NCBI GenBank assembly: GCA_050309795.1
Contig: JBNRMW010000036.1
Span: 66,982-130,981 of the forward strand
From: JBNRMW01 sp050309795
GTDB taxonomy: Bacteria > Bacillota_I > Bacilli_A > Erysipelotrichales > Erysipelotrichaceae
DNA: 64,000 nt
Reading direction: 5' to 3'
Shown: positions 1 to 9,438 of the stretch, piece by piece
How positions within the stretch are numbered: the first letter of the stretch is position 1
Layout of the letters: the number at the start of each line of letters is the position of its first letter
Translations under genes and position numbers: made by a program
The notes under the pieces: generated by a model
What the model was told of the DNA's origin: nothing
What the model saw: the letters and a program-made list of their open reading frames with translations, nothing else
Database searches by the model: none

Positions 1-204
1 AGTACCATCGCCACCAACAGAAACAACAACATCGTTTTCCGTGGTAATTTCCTGAGCAATCTTACGAGCATGTCCAACTTTTTGGGTCAAATAAACCTCA
101 TAGGAAAAGTTTGGATGATGATATTGGTAATTTGCTAAAAAGGTGATGACTTCTTGATACTGTGCCTTTCCAGCAATTGGATTCACAATAAAGTGAAAGG
201 TCAT
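1..204 (-). CDS. Diacylglycerol kinase family lipid kinase, N-terminal part (runs off the window)
   Basis: The first 68 codons of a lipid kinase of the DagK/YegS family, which phosphorylates diacylglycerol or a related lipid with ATP at the membrane. The N-terminus MTFHFIVNPIAGK and the nucleotide-loop motif VSVGGDGT at residues 61-68 are the hallmarks of the DAGK catalytic domain; the rest lies beyond base 1. The ATG overlaps the nagA stop codon as ATGA, so the two genes are translationally coupled. Whether the substrate is diacylglycerol or another lipid cannot be told from this fragment. Confidence 0.85.
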   Translation of the reverse strand, partial: MTFHFIVNPIAGKAQYQEVITFLANYQYHHPNFSYEVYLTQKVGHARKIAQEITTENDVVVSVGGDGT

Positions 205-1346
205 CTTTCAAATTCCAAGCGACCCATAACATACGTCGCCACCACATCAATCTGATCATTTAACACGACAAAATCAGCATCATAACCAACACGTAAATAT
301 CCTTTGCGATCATCAAGACCGAGCAAACGTGCTGGATTAGTACTTGAGGCAGCAATCGCCCAATCCCAAGATAAGCCAACTTTTTCTAGAATATTTCGGA
401 CACCATCATTTGATTTCAATGTAGAACCAGCTAAACTACTACCCCCTTCAAGGTAGGCTGCGCCGTCTGCTCCCAAATAAATCGGGTGACCACCTAAAGT
501 CCATTTCGAGCCAATTTCTGCCCCTTTACATACAAGCGCATCGGTAATCAAAACAACACGTTCTTTTCCTTTAGCTCGCATAAACACATTAACAGCATCA
601 AAGCTGCTATGATTTCCATCAACAATGATTTCTCCATAGACATCTTCAAAACGCAAAGCCGAACCAACTAAATTCAGTTCACGATGCCCAAAACGAGACA
701 TGCCATTGTAGACATGCGTAAAAGACTTCGCTCCATTCGCAATCGCATCGATGGCTTGTTGGTAGGTCGCTGCCGAATGACCAATGGACGCAACAACACC
801 AGTTTCAGCCAGATAATGCGTTAAAGCGAAATCATCATCTTGTTCTGGTGCCAAAGTAATGACTTTAATCAATCCCTTTGCTGCTGCTTGATAGTGTTTG
901 AATTCTTCAACGGTTGGTTTAATAATATGCTCTTCTGGTTGTGCCCCTTTAAATTGAACATTTAAATAAGGTCCTTCGAAGTGGATACCAATAATCCGCG
1001 CACCAGTTTGTGGCGTTTGAGCAACTTCCGCCACACTAGCCACCGCTGCCGTTAACACTTCTTTTGATTGTGTTACCGTAGTTGGTAAAAATGAAGTCAC
1101 ACCTTCTTCAACTAAGCGTTTTTGCAACGCCCGCATGCCCTCTACATCCCCATCATTGGTATCGTATCCATACCCTCCATGAATATGTGTATCGATAAAG
1201 CCGGGTACAATGCGGTGATCTCCGTAGTCCGTATCCACTTCTTTCGTCCCATAGGGATACATTCTGATAATTTTTTCATTTTCAATATGAAGTTGCATCG
1301 GTACAAATTGCGACGCAATCCATACTCTTTGAGATTGAATAATCAT
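201..1346 (-). CDS. nagA: N-acetylglucosamine-6-phosphate deacetylase
   Basis: Cytosolic amidohydrolase of 381 residues that removes acetate from GlcNAc-6-phosphate in amino-sugar and cell-wall recycling. Visible: the HxH metal motif (H54, H56 in IDTHIHGG), E124 in HFEGPYL, H190 in SIGHS, H211 in THVYNGM and catalytic D269 in LITDA, all in family order. Upstream in-frame codons exist, but the chosen ATG has AGGAGG about 7 bases before it, and family proteins start here. The gene is followed by a lipid kinase with a 4-base overlap. No nagB lies in the window. Confidence 0.95.
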   Translation of the reverse strand: MIIQSQRVWIASQFVPMQLHIENEKIIRMYPYGTKEVDTDYGDHRIVPGFIDTHIHGGYGYDTNDGDVEGMRALQKRLVEEGVTSFLPTTVTQSKEVLTAAVASVAEVAQTPQTGARIIGIHFEGPYLNVQFKGAQPEEHIIKPTVEEFKHYQAAAKGLIKVITLAPEQDDDFALTHYLAETGVVASIGHSAATYQQAIDAIANGAKSFTHVYNGMSRFGHRELNLVGSALRFEDVYGEIIVDGNHSSFDAVNVFMRAKGKERVVLITDALVCKGAEIGSKWTLGGHPIYLGADGAAYLEGGSSLAGSTLKSNDGVRNILEKVGLSWDWAIAASSTNPARLLGLDDRKGYLRVGYDADFVVLNDQIDVVATYVMGRLEFER

Positions 1347-1371
1347 TGGTTCGTCCTCCTGTTTCTTGTTT

Positions 1372-1399
1372 ATTATACTATGTTTTGTGCTATTAGTAA
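1372..1399 (-). promoter_or_regulatory. Candidate nagA promoter
   Basis: On the minus strand a TATAAT -10 box (1372-1377) stands 25 bases before the nagA ATG, with a weak -35 TTACTA (1394-1399) 16 bases further up. The short leader contains the AGGAGG ribosome site. Confidence 0.5.
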
Positions 1400-1611
1400 C
1401 CTTTCCCACCCACTAAAATGGATAAAAAATATAATGAGCGTTTGCGGGACGGTTCTTATGGGATAAGTAAAAAAACAATAATAAATTTGTCTAAAGATTA
1501 AATCTGCTTTCAAAACAACAAATCAAAATGAAACATTGAAGATCAACAAACGATATGATTCATAGAACACAGAATCTAAAAAACATCTCTAGCAAAATTG
1601 CTCTTAAAAAC
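1400..1611. other. Intergenic region between divergent nagA and rpmB, no gene seen
   Basis: About 210 bases of AT-rich sequence between the nagA and rpmB promoters. Reading frames here are short and lack ribosome sites. I see no tRNA-like, repeat or riboswitch structure. Confidence 0.5.
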
Positions 1612-1640
1612 TTGCATAAGAAACTTGCTTATGATATGAT
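1612..1640 (+). promoter_or_regulatory. Candidate rpmB promoter
   Basis: A -35 TTGCAT (1612-1617), a 17-base spacer and a -10 TATGAT (1635-1640) lie 30 bases before the rpmB start. The next gene element is the strong AAAGGAGG ribosome site. Confidence 0.55.
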
Positions 1641-1670
1641 ACTAAAGCGAATTCGAAAGGAGGTTCCCCG

Positions 1671-1862
1671 ATGCCTAGAGTATGCGCCGTATCCGGCAAA
1701 AAAGCACAATCAGGAAACAAACGTTCACATTCATTGCGTGCAACTCGTCGCAAGTGGAATGTAAATCTTCAGAAAGTTACGGTGATGGTTGATGGAAAAC
1801 CTCAACGTATCCGAGTATCTACTCGAGCTTTAAGAACACTGAGAAAACAAGAACAGAAGTAA
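1671..1862 (+). CDS. rpmB: 50S ribosomal protein L28
   Basis: Small basic ribosomal protein of 63 residues (MPRVCAVSGKKAQSGNKRSH start), part of the large subunit. The N-terminal C-x-x-(S)GK, then SGN..SH..RATRRKW and the basic tail match L28 along the full length. An AAAGGAGG ribosome site lies 7-8 bases before the ATG. The gene is monocistronic: own promoter upstream, strong terminator 16 bases downstream. Confidence 0.96.
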   Translation: MPRVCAVSGKKAQSGNKRSHSLRATRRKWNVNLQKVTVMVDGKPQRIRVSTRALRTLRKQEQK

Positions 1863-1877
1863 ACGTACTTCAAATAC

Positions 1878-1908
1878 ACAGTCTTCAACTAAGAAGGCTG
1901 TTTTTTTA
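1878..1908 (+). terminator. Intrinsic terminator of rpmB
   Basis: Eight-pair stem ACAGTCTT / AAGGCTGT followed by seven T residues directly downstream of rpmB. Confidence 0.85.
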
Positions 1909-1953
1909 TTTAAAAGCTGGTTCCCTAATCGAAACCAGCCAAAATCTCAACTA

Positions 1954-3159
1954 TTAATTAGCTACCCGGTGGTGTACCATTGGGGTCTCCATGGTAATCG
2001 GTTCAAAGCGATAGCCATTAGCTTTTGCGTAACGAATAATGTCTCGCAAGGCCGCCACCGTATGAGGTTGTATATCATGTAACAAAACACTATTGCTTCG
2101 ATTTTTCGAAAGGTCTTTTATGACGTTTTGATACACTGAAGTACTCGTTGCGCCGCGTTCTGCATCTTGACCAGATACATTCCAATCAAAGTATCGATAG
2201 CCGCGGTTGAGGACATCCTTCGTTAAGGTGGTCATTATCCCCGGTGAATAGCGACGACTAACGGCATTTGAACTACCGCCAGGGAAGCGTAAAATATATG
2301 ATTTCTTACCAATAATCGCTTCGACTCGATCGCTTATTCGTTTCAAGTCGGCGTAGTAATTGTTCACCGAGGCATAGAGCTCGGCATATATATGCGTATA
2401 CGTATGTAAACCAATGGTATGTCCTTCGTCATGAGCGCGTTTGATCAATTCATCCGGACCAACCCCTACTACAAAGAAGGTTGCTTTTACATCTTCTTGT
2501 TTAAGAATATCCAATACCTTCGCTGTATTTACACCATGAGGTCCATCATCAAAGGTTAAGTAAATAACCCCTGCATCGGCTGGCTTTGGTGTGGTTGGCG
2601 GAGTGACGACCGTTTTCTTCGTCACCTCTATTGTCCGAATCGCCTTTTGACGGTTACCTGAAGAATCAGCAACTTCATATTCAATTTCATGGGTACCAAC
2701 TTCTTCAATATTTTCGGGAATTTTCACAACAACCTGCGAAGAGAGATCACCATCGTAGTTATCAAAAGCCTCAAAACCAGGTTCTTCATACTCAACACCT
2801 TGCTCCAACTGCATTGAAGCCTCACCCAAAAGCTGTAGTTGAGGTTCTTGCTGGTCGACCACAACAATCGTGCGCTTCGCTTTTTTATGGATATTTAATA
2901 ATTTATATTCATATTCCACCACGTATTCACCCAAGGTCGTATCTACAAGCGATGAAGGCAGAATGGTGGCTTCTTGAAGTTCACGGTCCTTAAAAAAGAC
3001 TTTTGCTCCAGATTCAACATATTTTTCTGGATAGTTTAACACAAGATGGTCCGCACCGACCAGTTCGACACGGATCTGTTGATCCAAATATAAAAGAATC
3101 CCTACTAACACTGCTACCATCACTAAACTAAGTGACAAAAGTATTTTAACCTTTTTCAT
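1954..3159 (-). CDS. Membrane-anchored polysaccharide (peptidoglycan) deacetylase with Ig-like domain
   Basis: A 401-residue surface enzyme. Residues 5-26 form an uncleaved signal anchor. Residues about 100-180 look like a bacterial Ig-like DUF5011 domain (EPGFEAFDNYDGDLS, then GTHEIEYEVADSSGN). From about 198 a NodB deacetylase domain follows with the TFDDGPHG metal motif, the HxxxH motif in HTIGLHTYTH, the RFPGGSSN motif and the final LLHD. The family removes acetyl groups from peptidoglycan GlcNAc or MurNAc with a divalent metal; here the substrate is inferred. It is a single gene between rpmB and an ABC exporter; ATG start about 10 bases after a GGTTATG-poor leader, so the start is less certain than the domain call. 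Confidence 0.88.
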   Translation of the reverse strand: MKKVKILLSLSLVMVAVLVGILLYLDQQIRVELVGADHLVLNYPEKYVESGAKVFFKDRELQEATILPSSLVDTTLGEYVVEYEYKLLNIHKKAKRTIVVVDQQEPQLQLLGEASMQLEQGVEYEEPGFEAFDNYDGDLSSQVVVKIPENIEEVGTHEIEYEVADSSGNRQKAIRTIEVTKKTVVTPPTTPKPADAGVIYLTFDDGPHGVNTAKVLDILKQEDVKATFFVVGVGPDELIKRAHDEGHTIGLHTYTHIYAELYASVNNYYADLKRISDRVEAIIGKKSYILRFPGGSSNAVSRRYSPGIMTTLTKDVLNRGYRYFDWNVSGQDAERGATSTSVYQNVIKDLSKNRSNSVLLHDIQPHTVAALRDIIRYAKANGYRFEPITMETPMVHHRVAN

Positions 3160-3189
3160 AACCTTACCTCTAAACCTTCCCTGAATCCA

Positions 3190-5097
3190 TTAAGTCATGT
3201 AACGACTTGCTTGGGTCGAAAACAAATGCCAATAATGACCTTCGGCTTCCATCAATTCTACGTGATCGCCTTGTTCAATTATAGCACCATTCTCTAGAAC
3301 AATAATTTTATTCGCTACGGTCGCACTAGATAAACGATGAGAAACAAAAATCGTCATCTTTCCTTCACGTAACGAATCAAATTGATTATATACCTCTTGT
3401 TCGGCTAATGCATCTAAGGAAGCTGTCGGTTCATCTAAAATAAGAATGTCCGAATTGTTATAGAATGCCCGGGCTATCGCAATCTTTTGCCATTGTCCAA
3501 CCGACAATTCCAATCCATCTTGTTCAAAAATCCGCATAAGAGGTGTTTCATAACTATTTGGCAAGTGCTCAATAAACTCGTGCGCATTACTTTGAATCGC
3601 CGCTTTTCTAATAGCCTCTTCATCGACTGGTCGACTTATTTGACCAAAAGCAATATTTTCATTCACATTTACTGCGTATTTTCCGAAATCTTGGAAAATA
3701 ATTCCGAATATTTGATACAAATCCTGTACATCGTATTCCCGTAAATCGTATCCATCTAAATAGATGGTTCCACTCGTTGGATCATATAATCGAGTTAATA
3801 ATTTAATTAAGGTCGTTTTTCCAGCACCATTCAAACCAACCAAAACCACCGTATCATCCCCTTCGATTGTAAACGATAAATCCTTCAAAACGTCGCGAGT
3901 TGTCCCCGGATAACGAAAGCTCACTCGATCAAAAACAATCCGATGTTGTATCCCCCGCTTAACTGTTCGTGGTTGATCGATGGTGGAGATAATAGTCGAC
4001 TCTTCATTCATAAAATCAATCATATTATCAATGAACAAGGTGCCTTCATAAATACCGGCCGTCGTTGAAATCAAGCTTGACACCCCGCCAGCAATGGAAC
4101 GAAGTGCCCCCGTATACAAAGCATAAGCTCCAATTTCTAATTCACCGGTACTCACTTTCTGAGCAATATAAATAAACAACAAACAGCTGACAATCGTGTT
4201 AACCATCGTCATCGACATGGTCCAAACTCCTTCGGCTGTAAACAGCTTCTTCAGACCTTGGAAATACCGCAAATAAGTATCTTGATAACGTTGGATAAAG
4301 GTATCTGCCAGACCAAAAATCTTCACTTCTTTGACCAAATCTTTATTCGTCATTAATCCTGAATAATAATTCATTTGGCGTCGTTGTTTGGAATTACGGC
4401 GCATGTACATATAATTTTTACGTCGATAAATAAAATTGATGATGGCTGATGGAATCGCTAAGATGATAATAATAAAAGGCGCCCAAGGACTCACCACCCA
4501 TAAAATCGCGATAAACGACACGATGCTAATCAACGTACTCATCATCGAAAATGTCGCATTGGTAATTTGAATTGGTCGACTCGAAGCTTCTCGACTAGCA
4601 TTCTCAAACTTCTCATAGAAATCCGGTAGATCAAAACTTGCTAAATCAACTTCCTTCGCTTTATTCATTATTTTCAGATTGACCTGGTTACCCACCAGTT
4701 CACTTGCGACCCGCGTGAGCGTTCGATTGACACTGTTGACCAGATCATCAAAAAACATAAAACCGAATTGGAAAATCAATAACGTCATGACCCGTGGAAA
4801 TTCACTTGGCAAACCGGCGACTCCGGCATTATAAGCTATCAAGAGGTGGTTCAATAAAGACGAACCAATATAAGCGGTAATAATTGGGGCGACACCATTA
4901 AACATCGCCATAAAGATCATTAAAAACAAAATCCATGGCCGTGTATCCCACACCAACGTAAAAATATAATACAGGCGGTAAAAAAACTTACCAACGACCG
5001 TTCTTAAATAGCTGGGAATTTCTTTAATAGATTCTGGTTTAGGTTCTTTGTTTTTTTCACTCGCTTCGCTTGGAGGTCGACCCATTCTATGAGACAT
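3190..5097 (-). CDS. ABC exporter half-transporter (fused membrane and ATPase domains)
   Basis: A 635-residue protein with an N-terminal six-helix exporter domain (about residues 50-360) and a C-terminal ATPase domain. Visible: Walker A GLNGAGKTT near residue 420, Q-loop FQDF, signature LSVGQWQKIAIARA, Walker B ILILDEPTASLD and H-loop SHR. The signature has V where LSGGQ has G; this is tolerated in some exporters. The cargo is unknown; architecture fits lipid, peptide or drug export as a homodimer or with a partner not in the window. An AAGAGG site precedes the ATG. The N-terminal 25 residues are charged and probably cytosolic. Confidence 0.9.
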   Translation of the reverse strand: MSHRMGRPPSEASEKNKEPKPESIKEIPSYLRTVVGKFFYRLYYIFTLVWDTRPWILFLMIFMAMFNGVAPIITAYIGSSLLNHLLIAYNAGVAGLPSEFPRVMTLLIFQFGFMFFDDLVNSVNRTLTRVASELVGNQVNLKIMNKAKEVDLASFDLPDFYEKFENASREASSRPIQITNATFSMMSTLISIVSFIAILWVVSPWAPFIIIILAIPSAIINFIYRRKNYMYMRRNSKQRRQMNYYSGLMTNKDLVKEVKIFGLADTFIQRYQDTYLRYFQGLKKLFTAEGVWTMSMTMVNTIVSCLLFIYIAQKVSTGELEIGAYALYTGALRSIAGGVSSLISTTAGIYEGTLFIDNMIDFMNEESTIISTIDQPRTVKRGIQHRIVFDRVSFRYPGTTRDVLKDLSFTIEGDDTVVLVGLNGAGKTTLIKLLTRLYDPTSGTIYLDGYDLREYDVQDLYQIFGIIFQDFGKYAVNVNENIAFGQISRPVDEEAIRKAAIQSNAHEFIEHLPNSYETPLMRIFEQDGLELSVGQWQKIAIARAFYNNSDILILDEPTASLDALAEQEVYNQFDSLREGKMTIFVSHRLSSATVANKIIVLENGAIIEQGDHVELMEAEGHYWHLFSTQASRYMT

Positions 5098-5142
5098 CTG
5101 GATACCTCTTCTTTCTCATTAGTAATTTATTATGGACGGATA

Positions 5143-5170
5143 CAAAAAAGGATGCCAGCCTGGCGCCCTT
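5143..5170 (-). terminator. Terminator of the priA-to-thiN cluster
   Basis: Minus-strand stem GGGCGCCA / TGGCATCC with a three-base loop and one mismatch, followed by six T residues. It lies 60 bases after the thiN stop. Confidence 0.75.
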
Positions 5171-5230
5171 TTCTAATTCAAATTTGTTGATGGCCAATCT
5201 GGTTTGCTGATATTTCTTATAAAACGTCCT

Positions 5231-5830
5231 TTAATCATTTGATTGAATAATTAATAACCGCCCATTATGGACAATCAAATGTGCCTGTTCATCAAGTATT
5301 TCGTTTGATAAGGTATAGTGTTCATCCGTATTAAGGATGCGCTCTTCTAAGGGGTAGACCACCCCTTTTAACGTTACCTTGGACTTGGAAATCGCAAACA
5401 AAGATAGATACTTAAAGTTATCCTTGTTAAGAACATAGGAACCAGGTAACAAAGTAAACAGTTTATTTCGCTGATTATGCATAACTAAACGATGATCCGC
5501 CGTTAAATGACGTAAATTAACCATTTCATGATCCAGGCGACCCCCAAAGCCCCCATAAATATGAATTTCATCATATTGGTCTCCATATTCAAGGGCTAGT
5601 TCAAAATCCGATTCATCTTTAATTGGGCTCAGTTGAATGAATTTTTCAGCCTTGTCTTTAATTTTTTTCAAATCTTTCGAGCTCACGGTATCAAAATCGC
5701 CTATCGCTAAATCGAGTTTTTGGCGGTCTTCAAGAACCTTTAAACAGCCTCGATCAACACCAATGACATCGCCTTGATAAACTATTTTGTCCTCATCCGC
5801 TAGGGAAAGAACGATGGTCGCTAAAAACAT
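5231..5830 (-). CDS. thiN: Thiamine pyrophosphokinase
   Basis: Cytosolic enzyme of 199 residues that transfers pyrophosphate from ATP to thiamine, giving thiamine diphosphate. Motifs: GVDRG (24-28), GDFDT (44-48) and the GGFGGRLDHEMVN segment that binds the substrate. An open frame extends further upstream into rpe, but the ATG used here has AGGTGG 7 bases before it and gives the family length. The start overlaps the rpe stop by 10 bases. The rsgA-rpe-thiN order is the common Bacillota arrangement. No TPP riboswitch is seen. Confidence 0.93.
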   Translation of the reverse strand: MFLATIVLSLADEDKIVYQGDVIGVDRGCLKVLEDRQKLDLAIGDFDTVSSKDLKKIKDKAEKFIQLSPIKDESDFELALEYGDQYDEIHIYGGFGGRLDHEMVNLRHLTADHRLVMHNQRNKLFTLLPGSYVLNKDNFKYLSLFAISKSKVTLKGVVYPLEERILNTDEHYTLSNEILDEQAHLIVHNGRLLIIQSND

Positions 5831-6480
5831 AACGTGGCCACCTTTTCGACAATGTCTCCTTGGAAAACATAAGACCCAGCAACCAAAACATCGCATCCAG
5901 CTTCTACACAGCTTCTACCCGTCGATGCATTGATTCCACCATCAACTTCAATTAAATACTCAAGATTTAATACTTCTCGTTTCCGTTTAAAATAAGCAAT
6001 CTTATCCAAAGCTTCTTCCATAAAGGATTGACCACCAAAACCAGGTTCAACTGCCATCACTAAAACCAAATCAACTTTCGACAATAAAGCTTCATATTCT
6101 TGAATAGGTGTTGCTGGTTTAGAGGTAATGCCTGCTTTTATTCCTTTTTGGTGTAACTCATCAATAAAATTCGTTGCTTTGGCGAGATCTCTAAAACATT
6201 CCCAGTGGAAAGTTATTAAGTCCGCTCCCGCATCAATGAACACTTGAGCATAGCGTCTAGGCTCTTCAATCATTAAGTGAACATCCATAAAGAGATTGGT
6301 CTTCTTGTTAAGGTCGTTTAAGATGGAGGGACCAAAAGAAATATTCGGTACAAAATGACCATCCATTACATCATAATGAATCCATGAAGCTAAGGATTTC
6401 TCTAGTTGTTCTAAACTATGCTTGCCATCCCCATAGTCCATGGATAAAACCGAAGGGGCAATTATATTATTCTTTAACAT
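5821..6480 (-). CDS. rpe: Ribulose-phosphate 3-epimerase
   Basis: A 219-residue TIM-barrel enzyme interconverting ribulose-5-phosphate and xylulose-5-phosphate in the pentose phosphate pathway. All signature segments are present: APSVLSMDYG, HYDVMDGHFVPN with metal ligands, DVHLMI, MAVEPGFGGQSF and EVDGGIN with the catalytic aspartate. It overlaps rsgA upstream by 14 bases and thiN downstream by 10, so it is an operon member. Confidence 0.97.
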   Translation of the reverse strand: MLKNNIIAPSVLSMDYGDGKHSLEQLEKSLASWIHYDVMDGHFVPNISFGPSILNDLNKKTNLFMDVHLMIEEPRRYAQVFIDAGADLITFHWECFRDLAKATNFIDELHQKGIKAGITSKPATPIQEYEALLSKVDLVLVMAVEPGFGGQSFMEEALDKIAYFKRKREVLNLEYLIEVDGGINASTGRSCVEAGCDVLVAGSYVFQGDIVEKVATLCF

Positions 6481-7333
6481 CGTATCTCTCCTTTGTTAAT
6501 GGTAGAACCAATTTATAGTGATCGTAGCGAATTTTCGAAATCTTACCCGACTTAACCGCTACTTTTACCGCACAACCCGGCTCTTGATCATGAATACAAT
6601 TCCGAAAACGACAAGGCTGCTCTAACTGGAAATCAGGTATGGTACTGGCTAAATCAAACATCGTTAAATTGCTGAAATCTAAGGTTGAAAAGCCCGGTGT
6701 ATCCGCAATCAAGCCTCCAGCTACTTCATGAAGCTCAATATGAGTGGTCGTATGTTTCCCACGATTTAATGAAAAACTAATTTCTTGCGTTGAAATATTC
6801 AAGGCGGGGTCGATGCGATTTAGAATCGTTGATTTACCAACACCAGAATTACCAGCTAAAACCGAGACCTTTCCTTTGATGAGTTCTTTGATTTCTTGAA
6901 CATCTGCTGTTTTTGTTTGTAATATAACTGGATACCCGCTACATCGATAGTCATTGATAATCTCATCCAAACTTTCAGGATCTTCCAGTAAATCCATTTT
7001 TGTAATAATTAATGCTGGTTTGATCCTTTCCGCTGCGATAAGAAAAATTAATTGATCCACTAACCAAGTCGAAAACTCGGGTTGGGTTGCGCTCATCACA
7101 ATAATCGCTTGATCCACATTAGCTATACTTGGCCGTTGGAGTTGGTTCTTGCGCTCTAAAACTTCTTCAATGACAAAGCGATTGGATGTTTCCAATATTT
7201 TTACAAAATCGCCAACAATAGGGCTTGTTTCTAAGCGAAGCTTACCACTAGGTATTAACTCATAGCGTTGGTTTTGCTCATCAACCCCAATGTAGCGATT
7301 AGAATTTTGGCGAATCAAGCGAACGGTAATCAA
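6467..7333 (-). CDS. rsgA: Ribosome small-subunit biogenesis GTPase RsgA
   Basis: A 288-residue circularly permuted GTPase that checks late 30S assembly. An N-terminal OB-fold (about 1-65) is followed by G4 TKMD (111-114), G1 GNSGVGKS (161-168), G3 DTPG (211-214) and the zinc site C241, C246, H248, C254. The start codon is TTG, two bases after the prkC stop, with only a weak GAGAG site; translation probably depends on coupling to prkC. Proximity to PrkC is common in Bacillota, where RsgA is a known phosphorylation target. Confidence 0.95.
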   Translation of the reverse strand: MITVRLIRQNSNRYIGVDEQNQRYELIPSGKLRLETSPIVGDFVKILETSNRFVIEEVLERKNQLQRPSIANVDQAIIVMSATQPEFSTWLVDQLIFLIAAERIKPALIITKMDLLEDPESLDEIINDYRCSGYPVILQTKTADVQEIKELIKGKVSVLAGNSGVGKSTILNRIDPALNISTQEISFSLNRGKHTTTHIELHEVAGGLIADTPGFSTLDFSNLTMFDLASTIPDFQLEQPCRFRNCIHDQEPGCAVKVAVKSGKISKIRYDHYKLVLPLTKERYDVKE

Positions 7334-7335
7334 GC

Positions 7336-9438
7336 TTACTCTCGGCCTTCTAATTGAGATTTTAAGCCCTCAATGACAGAAGAAACGACTTCCAATTGGG
7401 CGTCGAGCTGACTTTGGGAAACATTCGGTGTATTTAAAATCATTTTTGTGTCCACAACAGTCTCATCCCGCCAATTTCGATCAACCGTACTTAAACTTGA
7501 AATATCTAAGTTTTCCAGTACTTGCAATTGTGATTGTAATGGAGCTTTATCAACCAGAATCGTCAAGCCTTCCATGGCACTTTGTAGATTGTTTGCGGCA
7601 TCATCGACGGTTGTTTGGTTCTGTTTATCTAATTCGAAAATATTCTCGGCACGTTGTAATGCTGTTTCAAAAACCTTCACGGTTTCCGGTGTAAAAATGG
7701 TTTTATCCACTTCATTTGCTTGGTCTATCATCGTTTTCAGCCGCGATTTGTTTGGTACAACCCGCGCACTTTCTTCATAATATTCCAAGATTACTTTAGA
7801 GTCTTGTTTTTGAATATACACTGTATTCGCTTCTGGATCACTTTTTATGACTTCCATGGTTTTAATTTGGCTAAACTCTTCATCCGAGAGGGCTTCGGTA
7901 GAAATAGCTTTCAGTTCGACAACTGCTCCAAGATTTTCGAGAATACCCTTGGCGGTATTGATGTTGACACCCACTAATGGTGGGATTTCAATCTCTTGGG
8001 CTTTAGCTACATAGAGGACAATCGTACCTTCTTGGTCCGGATTAATCCGTGTGCCAATATCAAGTCCAGATTGGCGAATAATCGTATTCTCCACCAAACT
8101 ACTGCTTGATTCGAAATTTATATCCAATCGAATCATCGTGTTTGAAAAAATGGCTTGAACATCGGCCAATAATTTCCCTGAATAGTCTTCAACTTCCAAA
8201 AACTCTCCTGAAGATACATAGACAATAATCTGTGTTCCTATATCAACCTCGGTATTGGCTGCAGGTTCCGTGCGAATAACACTTTCCTTTTCGATAGTCG
8301 CATGTTCCTCATAGATAACAGGATCAACAACTTCTAAACCGAGCATTGTTAATTGTTGCATGGCGGCATCCCGGCTAACATTGGTGACATCAGGGATTCT
8401 TACCGAGTTGGATGGTTTTTCACCACCCAGCAACGTAGAAACAACGACCGCAAATAATAGGACAGCCACCACAATAATGCCACCAATTAGAACGTTGTTT
8501 CGTTTACTATTTTGTGGAGGTTCTGCATCCGGCGTAACTTCCGTAAAGACACGGGTCGTACTATTCTCAACCGGTGGTTCTAATATGAGCTTTTTTGTAT
8601 TTGCTCGAGTAGGTTCAAAGCAATGCTTAATATCTTCCAACATTTCTTGAGCATTTTGATAACGAAGTGTTTTATTCTTCGCCGTGGCTTTTATAATGAT
8701 GTTTTCAATGGACTGTTCAATCGTTCCATTGTATTCGCGGACACCTTTCATCTCTTCTTGAAGATGTTTCATGGCGACTTGAACGGCACCGTCGCCTTTA
8801 AAGGGAACCTCGCCGGTCAACATTTCATAAAAAACAATCCCCATTGAATAAATATCGGCTTGTTGAGAGGCTTGCTCCCCCCGAGCACATTCTGGAGCCA
8901 TATAATGCACCGAACCCATCACCGAATCATGTGCTGTTAATTGAACGGAGCCTTGGGTCATGGCGATTCCAAAATCGGTAATTTTAACTTGGCCATCGGC
9001 CTTAATCATAATGTTTTGTGGTTTGATGTCGCGATGGATCACCCCGTGCTCATGAGCAACTACCAGCGCTTCGGCTATTTGTTGCATAATGAAAACAGCT
9101 TCTTTTTTCTCAATCGCTCCACGTTGTTGAATCAAATGTTTTAAGGTTTTCCCATGGACATATTCCATCACAATAAAATTGCGGTTATTGGTTTCCCCTA
9201 CATCATAGATCTGAACAATATTTGGGTGATGCAATTTAGACGCCGCATCGGCTTCCCGTTGAAAACGCAATAAAGCGATTTGGTTAGAACTTAATTCTTC
9301 TCTGAGTATTTTAATTGCACATTCGCGTTGGAGGACTTTATCATACGCACGATAAACATCGGCCATGCCTCCTTCGCCTATTTTTTCAATGATTTCATAA
9401 CGTTTTAATTGTAAATCGTTTGTTTCATTTATGGCCAT
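7336..9438 (-). CDS. prkC: PASTA-domain Ser/Thr protein kinase with FIVAR-like C-terminus
   Basis: Transmembrane kinase of 700 residues that senses cell-wall fragments. Kinase domain 14-275 has the glycine loop GEGGMADV, K43, HRDIKPQN (135-142) and DFG (155-157). A membrane span lies at about 316-338. Outside are three PASTA repeats (starting near 347, 414 and 483). The last 130 residues form amphipathic helices resembling FIVAR modules (for example AANNLQSAMEGL), which is not the usual PrkC ending. Three ATG codons stand in a row; the third is best placed for the AAAGGAAG site. It overlaps stp by 14 bases. Confidence 0.94.
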   Translation of the reverse strand: MAINETNDLQLKRYEIIEKIGEGGMADVYRAYDKVLQRECAIKILREELSSNQIALLRFQREADAASKLHHPNIVQIYDVGETNNRNFIVMEYVHGKTLKHLIQQRGAIEKKEAVFIMQQIAEALVVAHEHGVIHRDIKPQNIMIKADGQVKITDFGIAMTQGSVQLTAHDSVMGSVHYMAPECARGEQASQQADIYSMGIVFYEMLTGEVPFKGDGAVQVAMKHLQEEMKGVREYNGTIEQSIENIIIKATAKNKTLRYQNAQEMLEDIKHCFEPTRANTKKLILEPPVENSTTRVFTEVTPDAEPPQNSKRNNVLIGGIIVVAVLLFAVVVSTLLGGEKPSNSVRIPDVTNVSRDAAMQQLTMLGLEVVDPVIYEEHATIEKESVIRTEPAANTEVDIGTQIIVYVSSGEFLEVEDYSGKLLADVQAIFSNTMIRLDINFESSSSLVENTIIRQSGLDIGTRINPDQEGTIVLYVAKAQEIEIPPLVGVNINTAKGILENLGAVVELKAISTEALSDEEFSQIKTMEVIKSDPEANTVYIQKQDSKVILEYYEESARVVPNKSRLKTMIDQANEVDKTIFTPETVKVFETALQRAENIFELDKQNQTTVDDAANNLQSAMEGLTILVDKAPLQSQLQVLENLDISSLSTVDRNWRDETVVDTKMILNTPNVSQSQLDAQLEVVSSVIEGLKSQLEGRE

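Noticed and set aside
5231..5830. TPP riboswitch or thiamine operon control for thiN
   Set aside because: thiN overlaps rpe; there is no leader that could hold a riboswitch.
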